DNA from: Nostoc sp. FACHB-892
GTDB taxonomy: Bacteria > Cyanobacteriota > Cyanobacteriia > Cyanobacteriales > Nostocaceae
Direction: 5' to 3'
DNA: 64,000 nt
NCBI RefSeq assembly: GCF_014698795.1
Contig: NZ_JACJTR010000028.1
Location: 1-64,000, forward strand
The notes under the pieces are model-generated. The model was not told the DNA's origin. It worked only from the letters and a program-made list of their open reading frames with translations, and made no database searches. The position numbers and the translations under genes were made by a program. Positions 26,407 through 36,664 of the stretch are shown here, in pieces; position 1 is the stretch's first letter; the number at the start of each line of letters is the position of its first letter.

Positions 26407-29400
26407 GATGGTTTTTCCTGGTGATTCACGGACACCGCAATTTCTGTTCCTTGTCCAAGGGCACTGTGGATCTGAATCTGTGCCCCAATGAGATCGGCAC
26501 GTTCTGCCATGCCTAATAAACCAAAGCCATTGTGACTAGAATCTCGATCAATTGCAAATCCCTGTCCATCGTCCTTGATTCGTAATATGCACTGCGTGGA
26601 CTGATAGATCAGTTCAACACGAATTTCAGTTGCATTTGCATACTTAAGTGCATTTGTCAATGCTTCTTGTCCAATCCTCAGCAGATTATTCTCCACCTCA
26701 GAGGGTAGCGGATAGAGGATGCCGATGGCTTCACACATAATGGTTGTACCAGTGGATGATTCTAGCTGACTTGTCAGATGTTTGAAAGCGCTGAGTAAAT
26801 CACTATTTTCTAACAAGTAGGGACGGCGTAGTGCCTCTACAGAGCGGCGTGCTTCTGAGAGTCCGGTTTGGGCTAAGTTCTGGACTTGAGCTAGGTGAAC
26901 CTGAGCTTTTTCGGGGTCTACTATTACCTTGTTCGCAGCAGTTCTAGCGTGAATAATAACACCCGTGAATGACTGCGCTAGTGTATCGTGAATTTCTCGC
27001 GCCATGCGATTGCGTTCTTCCAGAATCGAGGCTTCTTCGGCACGTTTTTGATCGCTAATATCAAGAATCACACCCAACATTCGCACAGGCTGTCCGGCTG
27101 CGTTATAAATGCCTCGACCTCTGCCAACTAACCAGTGAATATTACCATTCGGGTAGATGACTCGATATTCTGCTTCAAAATCGGTATGAGTTGCAAGAGC
27201 TGCTGTAACAGCTTGCTCGACCCGATGAATATCTTCTGGGTGAACGCGATCGCGCCATGCCTGATAGCTGCTCTCTTGTTCACCGGGTACTAACCCCAGC
27301 AATCGAGCGTGGTTAGCGTTCCAATGTGTTGTATTCTCAACGATATTCCAGTTCCAACTGCCAATATGGGTGAGATCCATCGTCAGCCTGCGTTGCTCTT
27401 CACTTTGGCGCAGGGCGTTTTCAACTCGTTGACGCTCTTCAATCTCATGAGAAAGGAGCAAAGTTCGTTCAGTTACTTGTTGCTCCAACGTTTGGTGGTA
27501 ATCGGCTAACAGCTTCTGGGCTTGTTTACGCTCGGTGATATCTTGAAAAGCTGCGATCGCATAAGCGACATTACCCTGTTCGTCAAAGATAGGAGTTCCC
27601 CATACCTCAACTGGAACTATTACACTGTTTTGGTGAATTTCCAGATCGTCAACTGTGGTGCATTCGCCGCTCAATGCCCGAATAGCTGGTAGTTTCTCAG
27701 TTGGATATTTTTGATCTGTTCCCGCTAGATAAAATTGATAAACTTCTGGGATTTGATCCGGTGTCACAGAAGGATCAATCCCTTTAGCCATTAGTTGAAT
27801 TCCCCGTTGATTGACGTAGTAAATGCGACCAGCCGCATCCAATACTCCAATTCCTACCGGGACAGCTTCTAGAAACTGTTTCATTCTACTTTCGCTAGCG
27901 CGTAGTTTGGAGTAGAGCCTGGCATTTTCAATCGCGATCGCTGCCTGGGATGATAACAGATGTAAAATCTGCCATCGTTCTGGTGTAAAAGTTCCAGCCG
28001 CCAACTTGTTTTCTAGATACAACACGCCCACTAGCTTACCTTGATTCAGCAGAGGCAAACATAAGATTGATTGAATTTGGTTATGTTGAATATATGGCTC
28101 ATGAATAAAATTACCTTCACGAGTAGCATCATTTAAAATGACACATTCATGAGTACGAATAACATAATTAATAATTGATTCAGGTAGATGATTTGCAGTT
28201 GGGATAGATTGTAGTAATTGTGCAGCATAAATATTTTCACCTTCCTTGAGTTCACCAGACGCTTCAATCATCCATTTTCCTGAGTTTTCTAGAATCAGAA
28301 AACCTGTTTTTGCGCCAGCATTTTCGATTAATATCTTCATCAAGGAACTGAGTAACCTATCCAGTTCAATTTCACTCGAAATCGCAAGGGAAGCTTTCAT
28401 CACCGCCGCTAAGTCGAAAGCAATAGGCGAGTGATTAGAGGTGGTGACAGAAGTTTTATGGGTTGGCGAAGCCGCATCCGACGATTGAGGAAATAGCTGT
28501 GGATAGCGAGTTTCTAAATCTCTTACTTTCGCAGTTGCTCCCCACCGTTCATAGCAGTAGTGAGCTTCTTTCATGTAGGTTTGGGCAAACTTTTCTCTAC
28601 CACGAAATAGGTAAAATTTGGCAGCTAATTCATAAGCTAATGCTTCTTCTTGAAGATAGTCATTGTTTCTAGCACCAAGAATTGCTTGTTCGTAGAACTC
28701 TTCTGCTTCAAACCACTGACCTAAAACTCGTGCTTTCTCTGCCTCGACTAAATGATATTTATGCAAATAATTCATTGGCGCATAATACGCCCATTGTTTC
28801 ATTTTCTCCTGGTTAACAGCGACTTTATTGAGGATTTCTGATTGCGTTTGAGCGCTGCTTTCGAGGTATATGGCGAGTCTTGCCAGAGCATCATATAGGT
28901 AGTAAAAAGGGCCAAGAGGTGAGCCTGTTACTCGGATCACATAACGTTCTGCTATGGTTGAGTTTTCAACTGCCTGAACATACTTGGAAAATAGGTAGCA
29001 CAGGAAAAGTTTATTGAAATAGACATTAAAGATTGCAGTTCCATCATTTGCTATTTTATGTTGTGGCAATCCCTTCTCTTCATTGTAGAATTTACCAACT
29101 AGACGGGTTGGATTGGTCGAGCATCCCATCAAATTTGCGATTGCCTGCTGAAATATTTGATTCCAGATTAGTGCTGTTTCCTGTTTGATTTGACGAATTG
29201 CTTCATTGTATTTCGTCATCTCGCGTTCAACCTCCACGAGTTCGCTTCCGACAGCATAGGAATTAAAGCAATAAGAATGAGCGCCATAGGCGGCAAACTC
29301 TAAATCTCCGGTTTCTAGCCCACTTTGATAGGCTTCTAGTAATGGCTGTGATGTGTCTCTCAGATGATCTTTCCAATGAATGATGAAGGTATTAACGATG

Positions 29401-32400
29401 ATCAATGTTCTAGCTCTGAGAGAATGGGGCTTAGGTTGTGACAACTGCCTTAAAGCTAACTGTCCAAACTCGTAGCCAGTCTCGATGTCTCCAACCTGCC
29501 TACACAGAATTAATCCAAAGTTGGCATAAACAAAGGGAGACGCAAACGCATTACCATATTCGATTGACAAGCTGACTTGTTTAGATATCAGTAGCGGCAT
29601 CAAAATAGGAGCAGCACTATAAGCAGCAGTCGTGATGCTAGATAGGATTCGCATTGCTGCTAACTTATCCGGCTCGTGCATTTGGGGCAAATGAATTAAG
29701 TCTTTGTAGACGCGCAGAGGTGAGTCAGCGCTGCGGGAGGCTTTCCCTCCGCAGGCGACTGCAAACCCATTACCCAAAGCCGTTCCCGCAGGGTAGGGCT
29801 TGTCGTTAGACATCGATTTCTCACTAAGAAGGCATAAGATTGCATCTAGTTCAAGCTGAATATCTGACTGGCCTGGCTGTTCGGGAAAACTAATTTCGAT
29901 CTGTTGCAACACTTGCAATCCAATATTGATTGCTTCTAATAGTTGATTTTGTGCGATGTAACTTTGAATTTTGACTTCGCACGCTTTCACGCTATCAAGG
30001 ATCGTTTTAGCCTGTTGCAGAATGATCGCTGCCCAGTACTCCACCTGCTCAAAATTGCCACACAAGTACGCTACTTCTGTTGTTTCTGCGTATAACTCTA
30101 AGGTCAAGTCATAATCTGTTTGCCAGCTAGATGCTGCCAGCCATTCTCTTGCTGTAGTTAAATATTTTTTTGACACGCCATAAGCGATCGCCCCTTTCGC
30201 TTTCTGACCTGCCATTAAATTTAGTTTGGCAATTTCATTGCGTTCAGATTGATTGGTGAGAAGTTCAATCCCATGATTTAAGTGATCAACAATTTCAAAT
30301 ACTCTGTCCGTTAATCGCTCTGGCAAAGTTTTTTCGAGGAGATTACGACCGATTTGCAGATGAATGATTTGCCTCTGTGACACATCAATCAAAGTATAGG
30401 CGGCTTGCTGCACACGATCGTGCAAGAACTTATATTCTTGAAGTAACAAGTTTTCATCTAATTCAGATATAGGTTGAATTAATCCAGCTTGGATAGCTGC
30501 CAACAAATCTAGAGAAACCGCTTTAAGGGATTGCTCACAAACGATTATTAACGTATCTAAATTAAATTCAGCACCGATACAAGCCGCTAACCGGAGAATT
30601 TGCTGTGTGTTCTCTGGTAGTTTCTTCAAATTGTGAAGCATTAACTCTACAACATTATCAGTGATGTTTTGAGCTTGAATCTGAGCAATGTTCCACTGCC
30701 AGCGGTAGTGTTGTACATCAAAAGTCAACAGATTTTCGCTATACAGCATTCTCAAAAATTCGTTGACAAAGAAAGGATTTCCCTCGGTTTTACGCAACAC
30801 TAACTCTGCTAAGGAACAAACGCTGTCTACATTTTGATGTAGCGTCTGGGCAATCAACTGACTCAACGGCAAGAGCGTTAAGGGTGCCAAGATAATCTCC
30901 TGAAAGACTGCTCCTTGTTTTCGCAGTCTTTCCAAAGTCAATACCAGTGGATGCGTTGGATTTACCTCATTATCTCGATAGGCTCCAATCAAAAATAAGG
31001 ATTGGATTTGCTCATCAAGCAGCATCAACTCAATTAACTTCAGCGTTGCTGAGTCTATCCACTGCAAATCATCTAAAAAAATCACAAGCGGATGGGACTT
31101 TGAACATAACACCCGCACAAACTGCCCAAAGATGCGATTAAAGCGGTTTTGAGCTTCAGTTGCTCCAACGTCTGGTACAGGCGGCTGCTTACCAATAATT
31201 AACTCAACTTCTGGGATCACATCAATGATGATTTGCCCGTTGCTTCCCAATGCTGTCAACAGGCGCGATCGCCACTGTTTCAACTGCTCATCGGGTTCAC
31301 CCAACAGTTGCTTCACCAATTTTTGTAGGGCAGTTGCGATCGCGCTGTAAGGAATATTGCGCTGGAATTGATCAAATTTCCCAGAGATAAAATAGCCACG
31401 CTTTTGGGTAATTGGTTTATAGATTTCCTGCACTAACGCAGATTTACCAATTCCAGCATAGCCAGATACCAACATCATTTCAACTTGGAATTTTGGATTG
31501 CCAGTTTGTTCGCTTTGTGAAGTCGTTTCTGAATTGTTTGGTAAAGAAGCGATGCGATTGTTTTCTGGACACGCTACACGGTCAAAAGCTGCCAGTAATA
31601 TTGCAACTTCCTTGTTCCGTCCATACAGTTTTTGGGAAATTTCAAACTGATCGCAAACATCTTTAAGCCCAAGTTGAATGCTAGAGATTTGACCTATTTC
31701 TTCTAATTGTTGAACACAGATTTCTAAATCCGCTTTGATTCCCCAGGCACTCTGATAGCGATCTTCTGCATTTTTCGCCATCAATTTCAGAATTATATCT
31801 GAAACTGCTTTGGGAATTTTTGTGTTTATTTCATGGGGTGAAGATGGCTGTTTGGCAATATGACAATGGACTAGTTCCAGAATATCCGTTGTTTCAAACG
31901 GCAGATGTCCGGTTAACAGTTCATAGAACGTCACACCAAGGGAGTAAAAATCGGTGCGGTAATCGAGCAAACGGTTCATCCGCCCTGTTTGCTCTGGAGA
32001 TAAGTATGCAAGTGTCCCTTCTAATACATGAAGACTTTTAAAAGTTGGATTCGTGCGGTTAAGTTGAGTAGCAATCCCAAAATCAATAATTTTGACAACG
32101 CCAGTATCCAGATTAAGGACTATATTTCCAGGATTGATATCTTTATGAATGATATTGGCTGCATGGATTGTGCCTAGAATGTCGGTGAGGGCGATCGCAA
32201 GACCTAGAAAAGTGGATAAAGGCATGGGGCAGAAGATATCTGGACGCTGGTGCATCCATTTCTCTAGAGACTCTCCGCCAAAATCTTCTAAGATAATCAC
32301 CAGAGTCCGTTGATAGTCTTGCTGGTTGTATGCCTTGACAACTCCTTGCACTGTCAGAGAACGGGTAATTTTATATTCCTGTCTGTAGCGAGTTAGTTCT

Positions 32401-32534
32401 TGAGGTGAGGGATAATCAAGCTTTAGCATTTTTACGATGATCCCTACTCCATCGTCTCTGATGCCCCGGTACACTAGAGAATTGGAACTTTCGTATATTT
32501 TGTTTTGGATAGCAATACCAGGTAGAGCGATCAT
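26403..32534 (-). CDS. Giant Ser/Thr kinase-AAA ATPase-GAF-PAS-PAS-histidine kinase
   Basis: About 2043 residues. Order: a Hanks-type Ser/Thr kinase (about 1-280, HKDINPGNIVLN and IIDFGIA), an AAA/STAND ATPase (about 310-600, GYAGIGKSALV and LVIFLDDLQWID), a long helical TPR-like region (about 700-1330), a GAF domain (about 1360-1520), two PAS domains (about 1530-1790), and a HisKA_3/HATPase module with EIHDTLAQ near 1849, then EALTNALKYANA and DDGQGF. Typical of the large cyanobacterial multi-sensor hybrid kinases. The open frame begins at 32564; I use ATG 32534 (MIALPGIAIQ), preceded by AAGAG. Coupled to the NarL regulator by a 4-base overlap. Residues about 905-940 look like an in-frame repeat insertion. 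Confidence 0.92.
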   Translation of the reverse strand: MIALPGIAIQNKIYESSNSLVYRGIRDDGVGIIVKMLKLDYPSPQELTRYRQEYKITRSLTVQGVVKAYNQQDYQRTLVIILEDFGGESLEKWMHQRPDIFCPMPLSTFLGLAIALTDILGTIHAANIIHKDINPGNIVLNLDTGVVKIIDFGIATQLNRTNPTFKSLHVLEGTLAYLSPEQTGRMNRLLDYRTDFYSLGVTFYELLTGHLPFETTDILELVHCHIAKQPSSPHEINTKIPKAVSDIILKLMAKNAEDRYQSAWGIKADLEICVQQLEEIGQISSIQLGLKDVCDQFEISQKLYGRNKEVAILLAAFDRVACPENNRIASLPNNSETTSQSEQTGNPKFQVEMMLVSGYAGIGKSALVQEIYKPITQKRGYFISGKFDQFQRNIPYSAIATALQKLVKQLLGEPDEQLKQWRSRLLTALGSNGQIIIDVIPEVELIIGKQPPVPDVGATEAQNRFNRIFGQFVRVLCSKSHPLVIFLDDLQWIDSATLKLIELMLLDEQIQSLFLIGAYRDNEVNPTHPLVLTLERLRKQGAVFQEIILAPLTLLPLSQLIAQTLHQNVDSVCSLAELVLRKTEGNPFFVNEFLRMLYSENLLTFDVQHYRWQWNIAQIQAQNITDNVVELMLHNLKKLPENTQQILRLAACIGAEFNLDTLIIVCEQSLKAVSLDLLAAIQAGLIQPISELDENLLLQEYKFLHDRVQQAAYTLIDVSQRQIIHLQIGRNLLEKTLPERLTDRVFEIVDHLNHGIELLTNQSERNEIAKLNLMAGQKAKGAIAYGVSKKYLTTAREWLAASSWQTDYDLTLELYAETTEVAYLCGNFEQVEYWAAIILQQAKTILDSVKACEVKIQSYIAQNQLLEAINIGLQVLQQIEISFPEQPGQSDIQLELDAILCLLSEKSMSNDKPYPAGTALGNGFAVACGGKASRSADSPLRVYKDLIHLPQMHEPDKLAAMRILSSITTAAYSAAPILMPLLISKQVSLSIEYGNAFASPFVYANFGLILCRQVGDIETGYEFGQLALRQLSQPKPHSLRARTLIIVNTFIIHWKDHLRDTSQPLLEAYQSGLETGDLEFAAYGAHSYCFNSYAVGSELVEVEREMTKYNEAIRQIKQETALIWNQIFQQAIANLMGCSTNPTRLVGKFYNEEKGLPQHKIANDGTAIFNVYFNKLFLCYLFSKYVQAVENSTIAERYVIRVTGSPLGPFYYLYDALARLAIYLESSAQTQSEILNKVAVNQEKMKQWAYYAPMNYLHKYHLVEAEKARVLGQWFEAEEFYEQAILGARNNDYLQEEALAYELAAKFYLFRGREKFAQTYMKEAHYCYERWGATAKVRDLETRYPQLFPQSSDAASPTHKTSVTTSNHSPIAFDLAAVMKASLAISSEIELDRLLSSLMKILIENAGAKTGFLILENSGKWMIEASGELKEGENIYAAQLLQSIPTANHLPESIINYVIRTHECVILNDATREGNFIHEPYIQHNQIQSILCLPLLNQGKLVGVLYLENKLAAGTFTPERWQILHLLSSQAAIAIENARLYSKLRASESRMKQFLEAVPVGIGVLDAAGRIYYVNQRGIQLMAKGIDPSVTPDQIPEVYQFYLAGTDQKYPTEKLPAIRALSGECTTVDDLEIHQNSVIVPVEVWGTPIFDEQGNVAYAIAAFQDITERKQAQKLLADYHQTLEQQVTERTLLLSHEIEERQRVENALRQSEEQRRLTMDLTHIGSWNWNIVENTTHWNANHARLLGLVPGEQESSYQAWRDRVHPEDIHRVEQAVTAALATHTDFEAEYRVIYPNGNIHWLVGRGRGIYNAAGQPVRMLGVILDISDQKRAEEASILEERNRMAREIHDTLAQSFTGVIIHARTAANKVIVDPEKAQVHLAQVQNLAQTGLSEARRSVEALRRPYLLENSDLLSAFKHLTSQLESSTGTTIMCEAIGILYPLPSEVENNLLRIGQEALTNALKYANATEIRVELIYQSTQCILRIKDDGQGFAIDRDSSHNGFGLLGMAERADLIGAQIQIHSALGQGTEIAVSVNHQEKPS
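29716..29815. repeat. Palindromic repeat inserted inside the giant kinase gene
   Basis: About 100 bp of GC-rich DNA with GCGGGAGGCTTTCCCTCCGC (arms GGGAGG and CCTCCGC) and GTTCCCGCAGGGTAGGGCTT interrupt an otherwise AT-balanced helical region. They are read in frame as PYPAGTALGNGFAVACGG and KASRSADSPL, unlike the flanking sequence. It is of the same general type as the insertion in the FAD oxidoreductase gene and the hairpin at 25654-25686. Confidence 0.55.
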
Positions 32535-32822
32535 AGAGCAACTCTTGAGAGGATAATCTGGCATAACCCAAACTATACAGCAATTCTTATGAAAAAATTG
32601 GGTCTAAAACCCTGTCGTTCTACGACGGCTTTTGGTAATGTGCTATAAAAACCTGTTTTCAGATGTTAGGAATTTTGAAGCTTTCAAATATCTGCATATA
32701 GGATGAAAGAAAATTGGTTCGCGAATCTAGCCTGAAGTAGAGAGTCAGGAGGCATCTTTGATTCTGGCTCCTGACTCCTCAAAACTTTAAAAGTGAAACT
32801 TAAATGGCTATTGGCTTAATAA

Positions 32823-34514
32823 CTAGTTATTGAACAAATCTAAATCTGTGACAGCACCAAGACTGCTAGAAGATACCAATTTCGCATATTTCGCCAATAC
32901 GCCTTTGGTGTAACGTGGTGCAGGAGGTTGCCAATTAGCACGACGACGAGCTAATTCTGATTCAGATATGTTCAACTGCAAGAGGCGAGCAGGTGCATCA
33001 ATGGTAATACTATCGCCTTCTTCTACAAGAGCGATCGCACCACCAACTGCCGCTTCTGGAGCCACATGACCAACCACCATACCATAAGTACCACCAGAAA
33101 AGCGGCCATCGGTAATTAATCCCACCGCATCACCCAAACCAGCCCCAATAATTGCCGAAGTAGGAGCCAACATTTCTCGCATTCCAGGGCCACCCTTAGG
33201 CCCTTCGTAGCGGATGACCAAAATATCACCAGCTTGAATCTTCCCAGCCAAAATTGCATCTAAAGAGGCTTCTTCCGACTCAAACACCCGTGCAGGCCCG
33301 GTAATGACTGGTTTTTTCACGCCAGTAATTTTAGCGACTGCCCCTTCCGTTGCCAAATTACCTCTGAGGATGGCTAAATGTCCTTGGGGATACATCGGGT
33401 TATTCCAAGTCCGAATTACATCTTGATTGGCAGATGGTTCTTCGGGGATGTCTGCTAATATCTCTGCAATGGTTTGACCGCTAATGGTCAGGCTATCTCC
33501 ATGTAATAAATCATGTACAAGCAGCATCTTCATGACTTGCGGAATGCCACCAGCTTTATGCAAATCTGTAGCGACATATTTACCACTTGGTTTTAAATCA
33601 CACAAAACTGGAACACGGGCGCGGATAGTTTCAAAGTCATCTATGGTTAACTCTACATTAGCGGCACGGGCGATCGCTAAAAAATGCAACACTGCATTGG
33701 TTGAACCACCGACTGCCATAATCACAGAGATAGCATTCTCTATTGATTTGCGGGTGATAATTTGCCGGGGTAAGATTTGTTTCCGAATGGCTTCGACTAA
33801 CGCATAAGCCGATTTTTCGGTACTGTCGGCTTTTTCGGCATCTTCGGCTGCCATTGTCGAGGAATAGGGCAAACTCATCCCCATCGCTTCAAATGCTGAG
33901 GACATGGTGTTGGCGGTGAACATTCCCCCGCAGGAACCAGCGCCAGGACAAGCGCGACTTTCGACTTCTAATAATTCCTTGTCGTCAATTTTTCCAGCAC
34001 TGTATTGACCAACTGCTTCAAAAGAACTGACAACGGTTAAGTCTTTACCGTTATAGTGTCCGGGTTTAATTGTGCCACCGTAAACAAATATTGCCGGGAT
34101 ATTCATCCGTGCGATCGCTAGCATTGCCCCTGGCATATTTTTATCACAGCCACCAATGGCCAGCACACCATCCATACTTTGTCCAGTACAGGCGGTTTCA
34201 ATGGAGTCGGCAATCACTTCCCGCGATACGAGGGAATATTTCATCCCTTCAGTTCCCATCGAAATCCCGTCGCTGATGGTAATTGTGCCAAACATTTGTG
34301 GCATTGCTCCGGCGGTTTTTATCCCAGCCTCGGCTATGAGCGCTAGTTGATTGATTCCCATGTTACAGGGAGTGATTGTACTGTAGCCATTGGCAATACC
34401 CACAATGGCTTTATTGAAATCTTCATCTTTAAAACCAACTGCACGCAGCATTGCTCGATTTGGCGATCGCTGCACCCCTTGCGTCACTACTTGGCTTCTC
34501 AAATTCTCTGACAT
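32823..34514 (-). CDS. ilvD: Dihydroxy-acid dehydratase
   Basis: About 563 residues, the third common step of valine and isoleucine synthesis (and of pantothenate supply). Iron-sulfur Cys motifs GGCDKNMPGAM and CPGAGSCGGMFTANTM are present, along with GPKGGPGMREML and SGGTYGMVVGH. The frame opens at 34577, but MSENLRSQVVTQGVQRSPNR at 34514 matches the family start, with GAGG upstream. A LysR gene is divergent across a 105-bp gap. Confidence 0.95.
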   Translation of the reverse strand: MSENLRSQVVTQGVQRSPNRAMLRAVGFKDEDFNKAIVGIANGYSTITPCNMGINQLALIAEAGIKTAGAMPQMFGTITISDGISMGTEGMKYSLVSREVIADSIETACTGQSMDGVLAIGGCDKNMPGAMLAIARMNIPAIFVYGGTIKPGHYNGKDLTVVSSFEAVGQYSAGKIDDKELLEVESRACPGAGSCGGMFTANTMSSAFEAMGMSLPYSSTMAAEDAEKADSTEKSAYALVEAIRKQILPRQIITRKSIENAISVIMAVGGSTNAVLHFLAIARAANVELTIDDFETIRARVPVLCDLKPSGKYVATDLHKAGGIPQVMKMLLVHDLLHGDSLTISGQTIAEILADIPEEPSANQDVIRTWNNPMYPQGHLAILRGNLATEGAVAKITGVKKPVITGPARVFESEEASLDAILAGKIQAGDILVIRYEGPKGGPGMREMLAPTSAIIGAGLGDAVGLITDGRFSGGTYGMVVGHVAPEAAVGGAIALVEEGDSITIDAPARLLQLNISESELARRRANWQPPAPRYTKGVLAKYAKLVSSSSLGAVTDLDLFNN

Positions 34515-34619
34515 CGTTACATCATCCTCTGGTTTCCATGTATGAGTATCATAGATAGCAACTTTTGAAATGTCCAATATATATTTATGAATAATTGAGA
34601 CTTATAAAATATCAAAACT

Positions 34620-35504
34620 ATGGAACTGCGACACCTGCGCTACTTCATTGCTGTAGCTGAGGAACTGCACTTTAGTAAAGCCGCAGAACGACTTCACATT
34701 GCTCAACCTCCCTTAAGCCAGCAAATTCAGCAGCTAGAAGCAGAATTAGGAGTAGAACTTTTTCAACGCAAAACTAAACGACAGGTGCAGCTAACGGAAG
34801 CCGGACAAGTATTTTTGCAAGAAGCTTATCAATTGTTCGCTCAACTGTCCAAGGCAATTGATCTGACTCAACGAACAGGTAGAGGTGAGAAAGGAAAACT
34901 ACGAGTAGGTTTCACCAGCTTGGTAACTTACGATTTGCTGCCTGTGATTTTGCGGCGGTTTCGAGAACAGTTTCTAGAGGTGGAGTTAGTGTTGCAGGAA
35001 TTAACGACAACTCAGCAAGAACAAGCGCTATTCAATCGCCGCATCCATGTAGGTTTTGCCCATCCACCTTTAGAAGATAATACTCTCAATCAAGAATGCA
35101 TTCAACAAGAAGGATTAATTGTAGCTTTGCTAGAAACTCACTTCTTAGCTAAACAAAAAAATATTTCAGTGCGATCGCTCTTGAACGAAAATTTTATTAT
35201 GTTCCCCCGCCATTTGGGTCCAGGACTTTATGATCAAATCTTGAGTCTTTGCCAGCAAGGAAATTTCAGCCCAAAAGTGACTCAAGAAGCAATCCAAATG
35301 CAGACAATTATCGGGCTAGTGTCAGCAGGAATGGGGATTGCGATCGTACCGTCTTGTTTGCAAAATCTTCAAAGGGCTGGTGTAGTTTATCGCGCTTTAG
35401 AAGAAAATACACCATTAGTAGAAACGGCTGTAGTGTGGCGACAAGAGGAGATGACACCTGTTTTACGGGAGTTTCTACAAATCGTGAGAAGTATCTGTGG
35501 TTAA
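34620..35504 (+). CDS. LysR-type transcriptional regulator
   Basis: 294 residues: N-terminal winged HTH (MELRHLRYFIAVAEELHFSK, AAERLHIAQPPLSQQIQQLE), linker helix, and a periplasmic-binding-like effector domain (GKLRVGFTSLVTYDLLP, and GMGIAIVPS). Divergent from ilvD with only 105 bp between, the classic position for a LysR protein regulating its neighbour, so control of ilvD or of itself is plausible. It could instead govern the SDR genes downstream. Effector unknown. Confidence 0.9.
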   Translation: MELRHLRYFIAVAEELHFSKAAERLHIAQPPLSQQIQQLEAELGVELFQRKTKRQVQLTEAGQVFLQEAYQLFAQLSKAIDLTQRTGRGEKGKLRVGFTSLVTYDLLPVILRRFREQFLEVELVLQELTTTQQEQALFNRRIHVGFAHPPLEDNTLNQECIQQEGLIVALLETHFLAKQKNISVRSLLNENFIMFPRHLGPGLYDQILSLCQQGNFSPKVTQEAIQMQTIIGLVSAGMGIAIVPSCLQNLQRAGVVYRALEENTPLVETAVVWRQEEMTPVLREFLQIVRSICG

Positions 35505-35549
35505 TTAATCAGTTAAAAGGCGATCGCTTTTCCTAAGAAGATTAGATGT

Positions 35550-35583
35550 CTTGCACGAATAGTCTAAGCATGAAAAAATACAG
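35550..35583 (+). repeat. 34-bp direct repeat flanking the SDR/NTF2 pair, left copy
   Basis: Sequence begins CTTGCACGAATAGTCTAAGC and ends ATGAAAAAATACAG. The right copy at 37334-37367 differs at two bases. The left copy is about 100 bp upstream of the SDR start and could be part of its promoter, or one of two scars left by an insertion. Confidence 0.65.
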
Positions 35584-35681
35584 AGCGAGAATACCGCTTT
35601 TATAACTGCCCAGAAAGGAATTAATGTCAGTTTAAGACAGCTTCTAGCTGTGTTACTAACTTAATGTAAGGAGGTTTACAG

Positions 35682-36512
35682 ATGACTCAGAGAACATGGC
35701 TGATTACTGGTGCTTCACGAGGTTTTGGTGCTGAGATTGCGAAAGCAGTTCTGGCAGCAGGTGACAGATTAATTGCCACCGCCCGCAATCACAACGATTT
35801 GGAACAATTCGCAACCAGTAAAGATGCATTAGTACTGAGCATGGATGTCACCGATGAGGCTCAGGTAAAAGCAGCGATCGCCACAAGTTTAGAAAAATTT
35901 GGACAAATCGATGTGTTGGTCAACAATGCTGGATTCGGCTTGCTAGGAGCTATCGAAGAGTGCAGTGCCGAAGAGGTTGAGAGCGTTTATCGCACCAATG
36001 TCTTCGGGCTACTAAATGTCACCCGTGCTGTGCTACCCAGTATGCGTCAGCACCGCTCTGGACACATCATTAATATCTCGTCGATCGGTGGCTATCGCTC
36101 CTCCCCAGGATGGGGCATCTATGGCTCAACCAAGTTTGCCGTCGAAGGCATTACCGAAGCCCTACATGGCGAGTTAGCCCCGTTGGGGATTCACGCGACG
36201 GTGGTTGAGCCGGGATACTTCCGCACAGGTTTTCTCGATAACAGTTCGCTACGTCCGAGTGCAGTGCAAATCCCTGATTATGCCCAGACGGTCGGGAAAA
36301 TCCGTGACGTAGCGGCTGGACTTAACTACCAACAGCCAGGAGATCCCACTAAGCTCGCCCCAGCCATTTTTGAGATTGTTAACACAGACGAACCACCTCT
36401 GCGGTTACCTCTAGGCACAGATACACTTCAGACAATAGCCGAGAAGAACGCTTACGTCGAGCAAGAGACGGCAAAATGGCGAACTCTAGCTGAGTCTACC
36501 GATTTCAGATAA
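35682..36512 (+). CDS. Short-chain dehydrogenase/reductase
   Basis: 276-residue classical SDR: TGASRGFG cofactor loop, NNAGFGLLG, catalytic Ser in INISSIGG, and YGSTKFAVEG with Tyr and Lys. The Arg in ATARNHNDL after beta-2 fits NADPH. GGAGG lies well placed before ATG 35682. The longer C-terminus (to residue 276) is typical of the SDR group often labelled oxidoreductase or SDR family without known substrate. Followed in the same direction by a secreted NTF2-like protein. Confidence 0.92.
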   Translation: MTQRTWLITGASRGFGAEIAKAVLAAGDRLIATARNHNDLEQFATSKDALVLSMDVTDEAQVKAAIATSLEKFGQIDVLVNNAGFGLLGAIEECSAEEVESVYRTNVFGLLNVTRAVLPSMRQHRSGHIINISSIGGYRSSPGWGIYGSTKFAVEGITEALHGELAPLGIHATVVEPGYFRTGFLDNSSLRPSAVQIPDYAQTVGKIRDVAAGLNYQQPGDPTKLAPAIFEIVNTDEPPLRLPLGTDTLQTIAEKNAYVEQETAKWRTLAESTDFR

Positions 36513-36664
36513 GGAGTGAAAGACTCAGCCATGAAAAGGCAGCCTAATCTTTGGTGTTTTTGATTGCATGGGAAATACTGATAGATCAGGCAGCCTGACG
36601 TTTCAATTCGATAACAAAGACAAAATAGCGTTTTCTACACAGAGTTAACCTGCAAAGAGGATCT

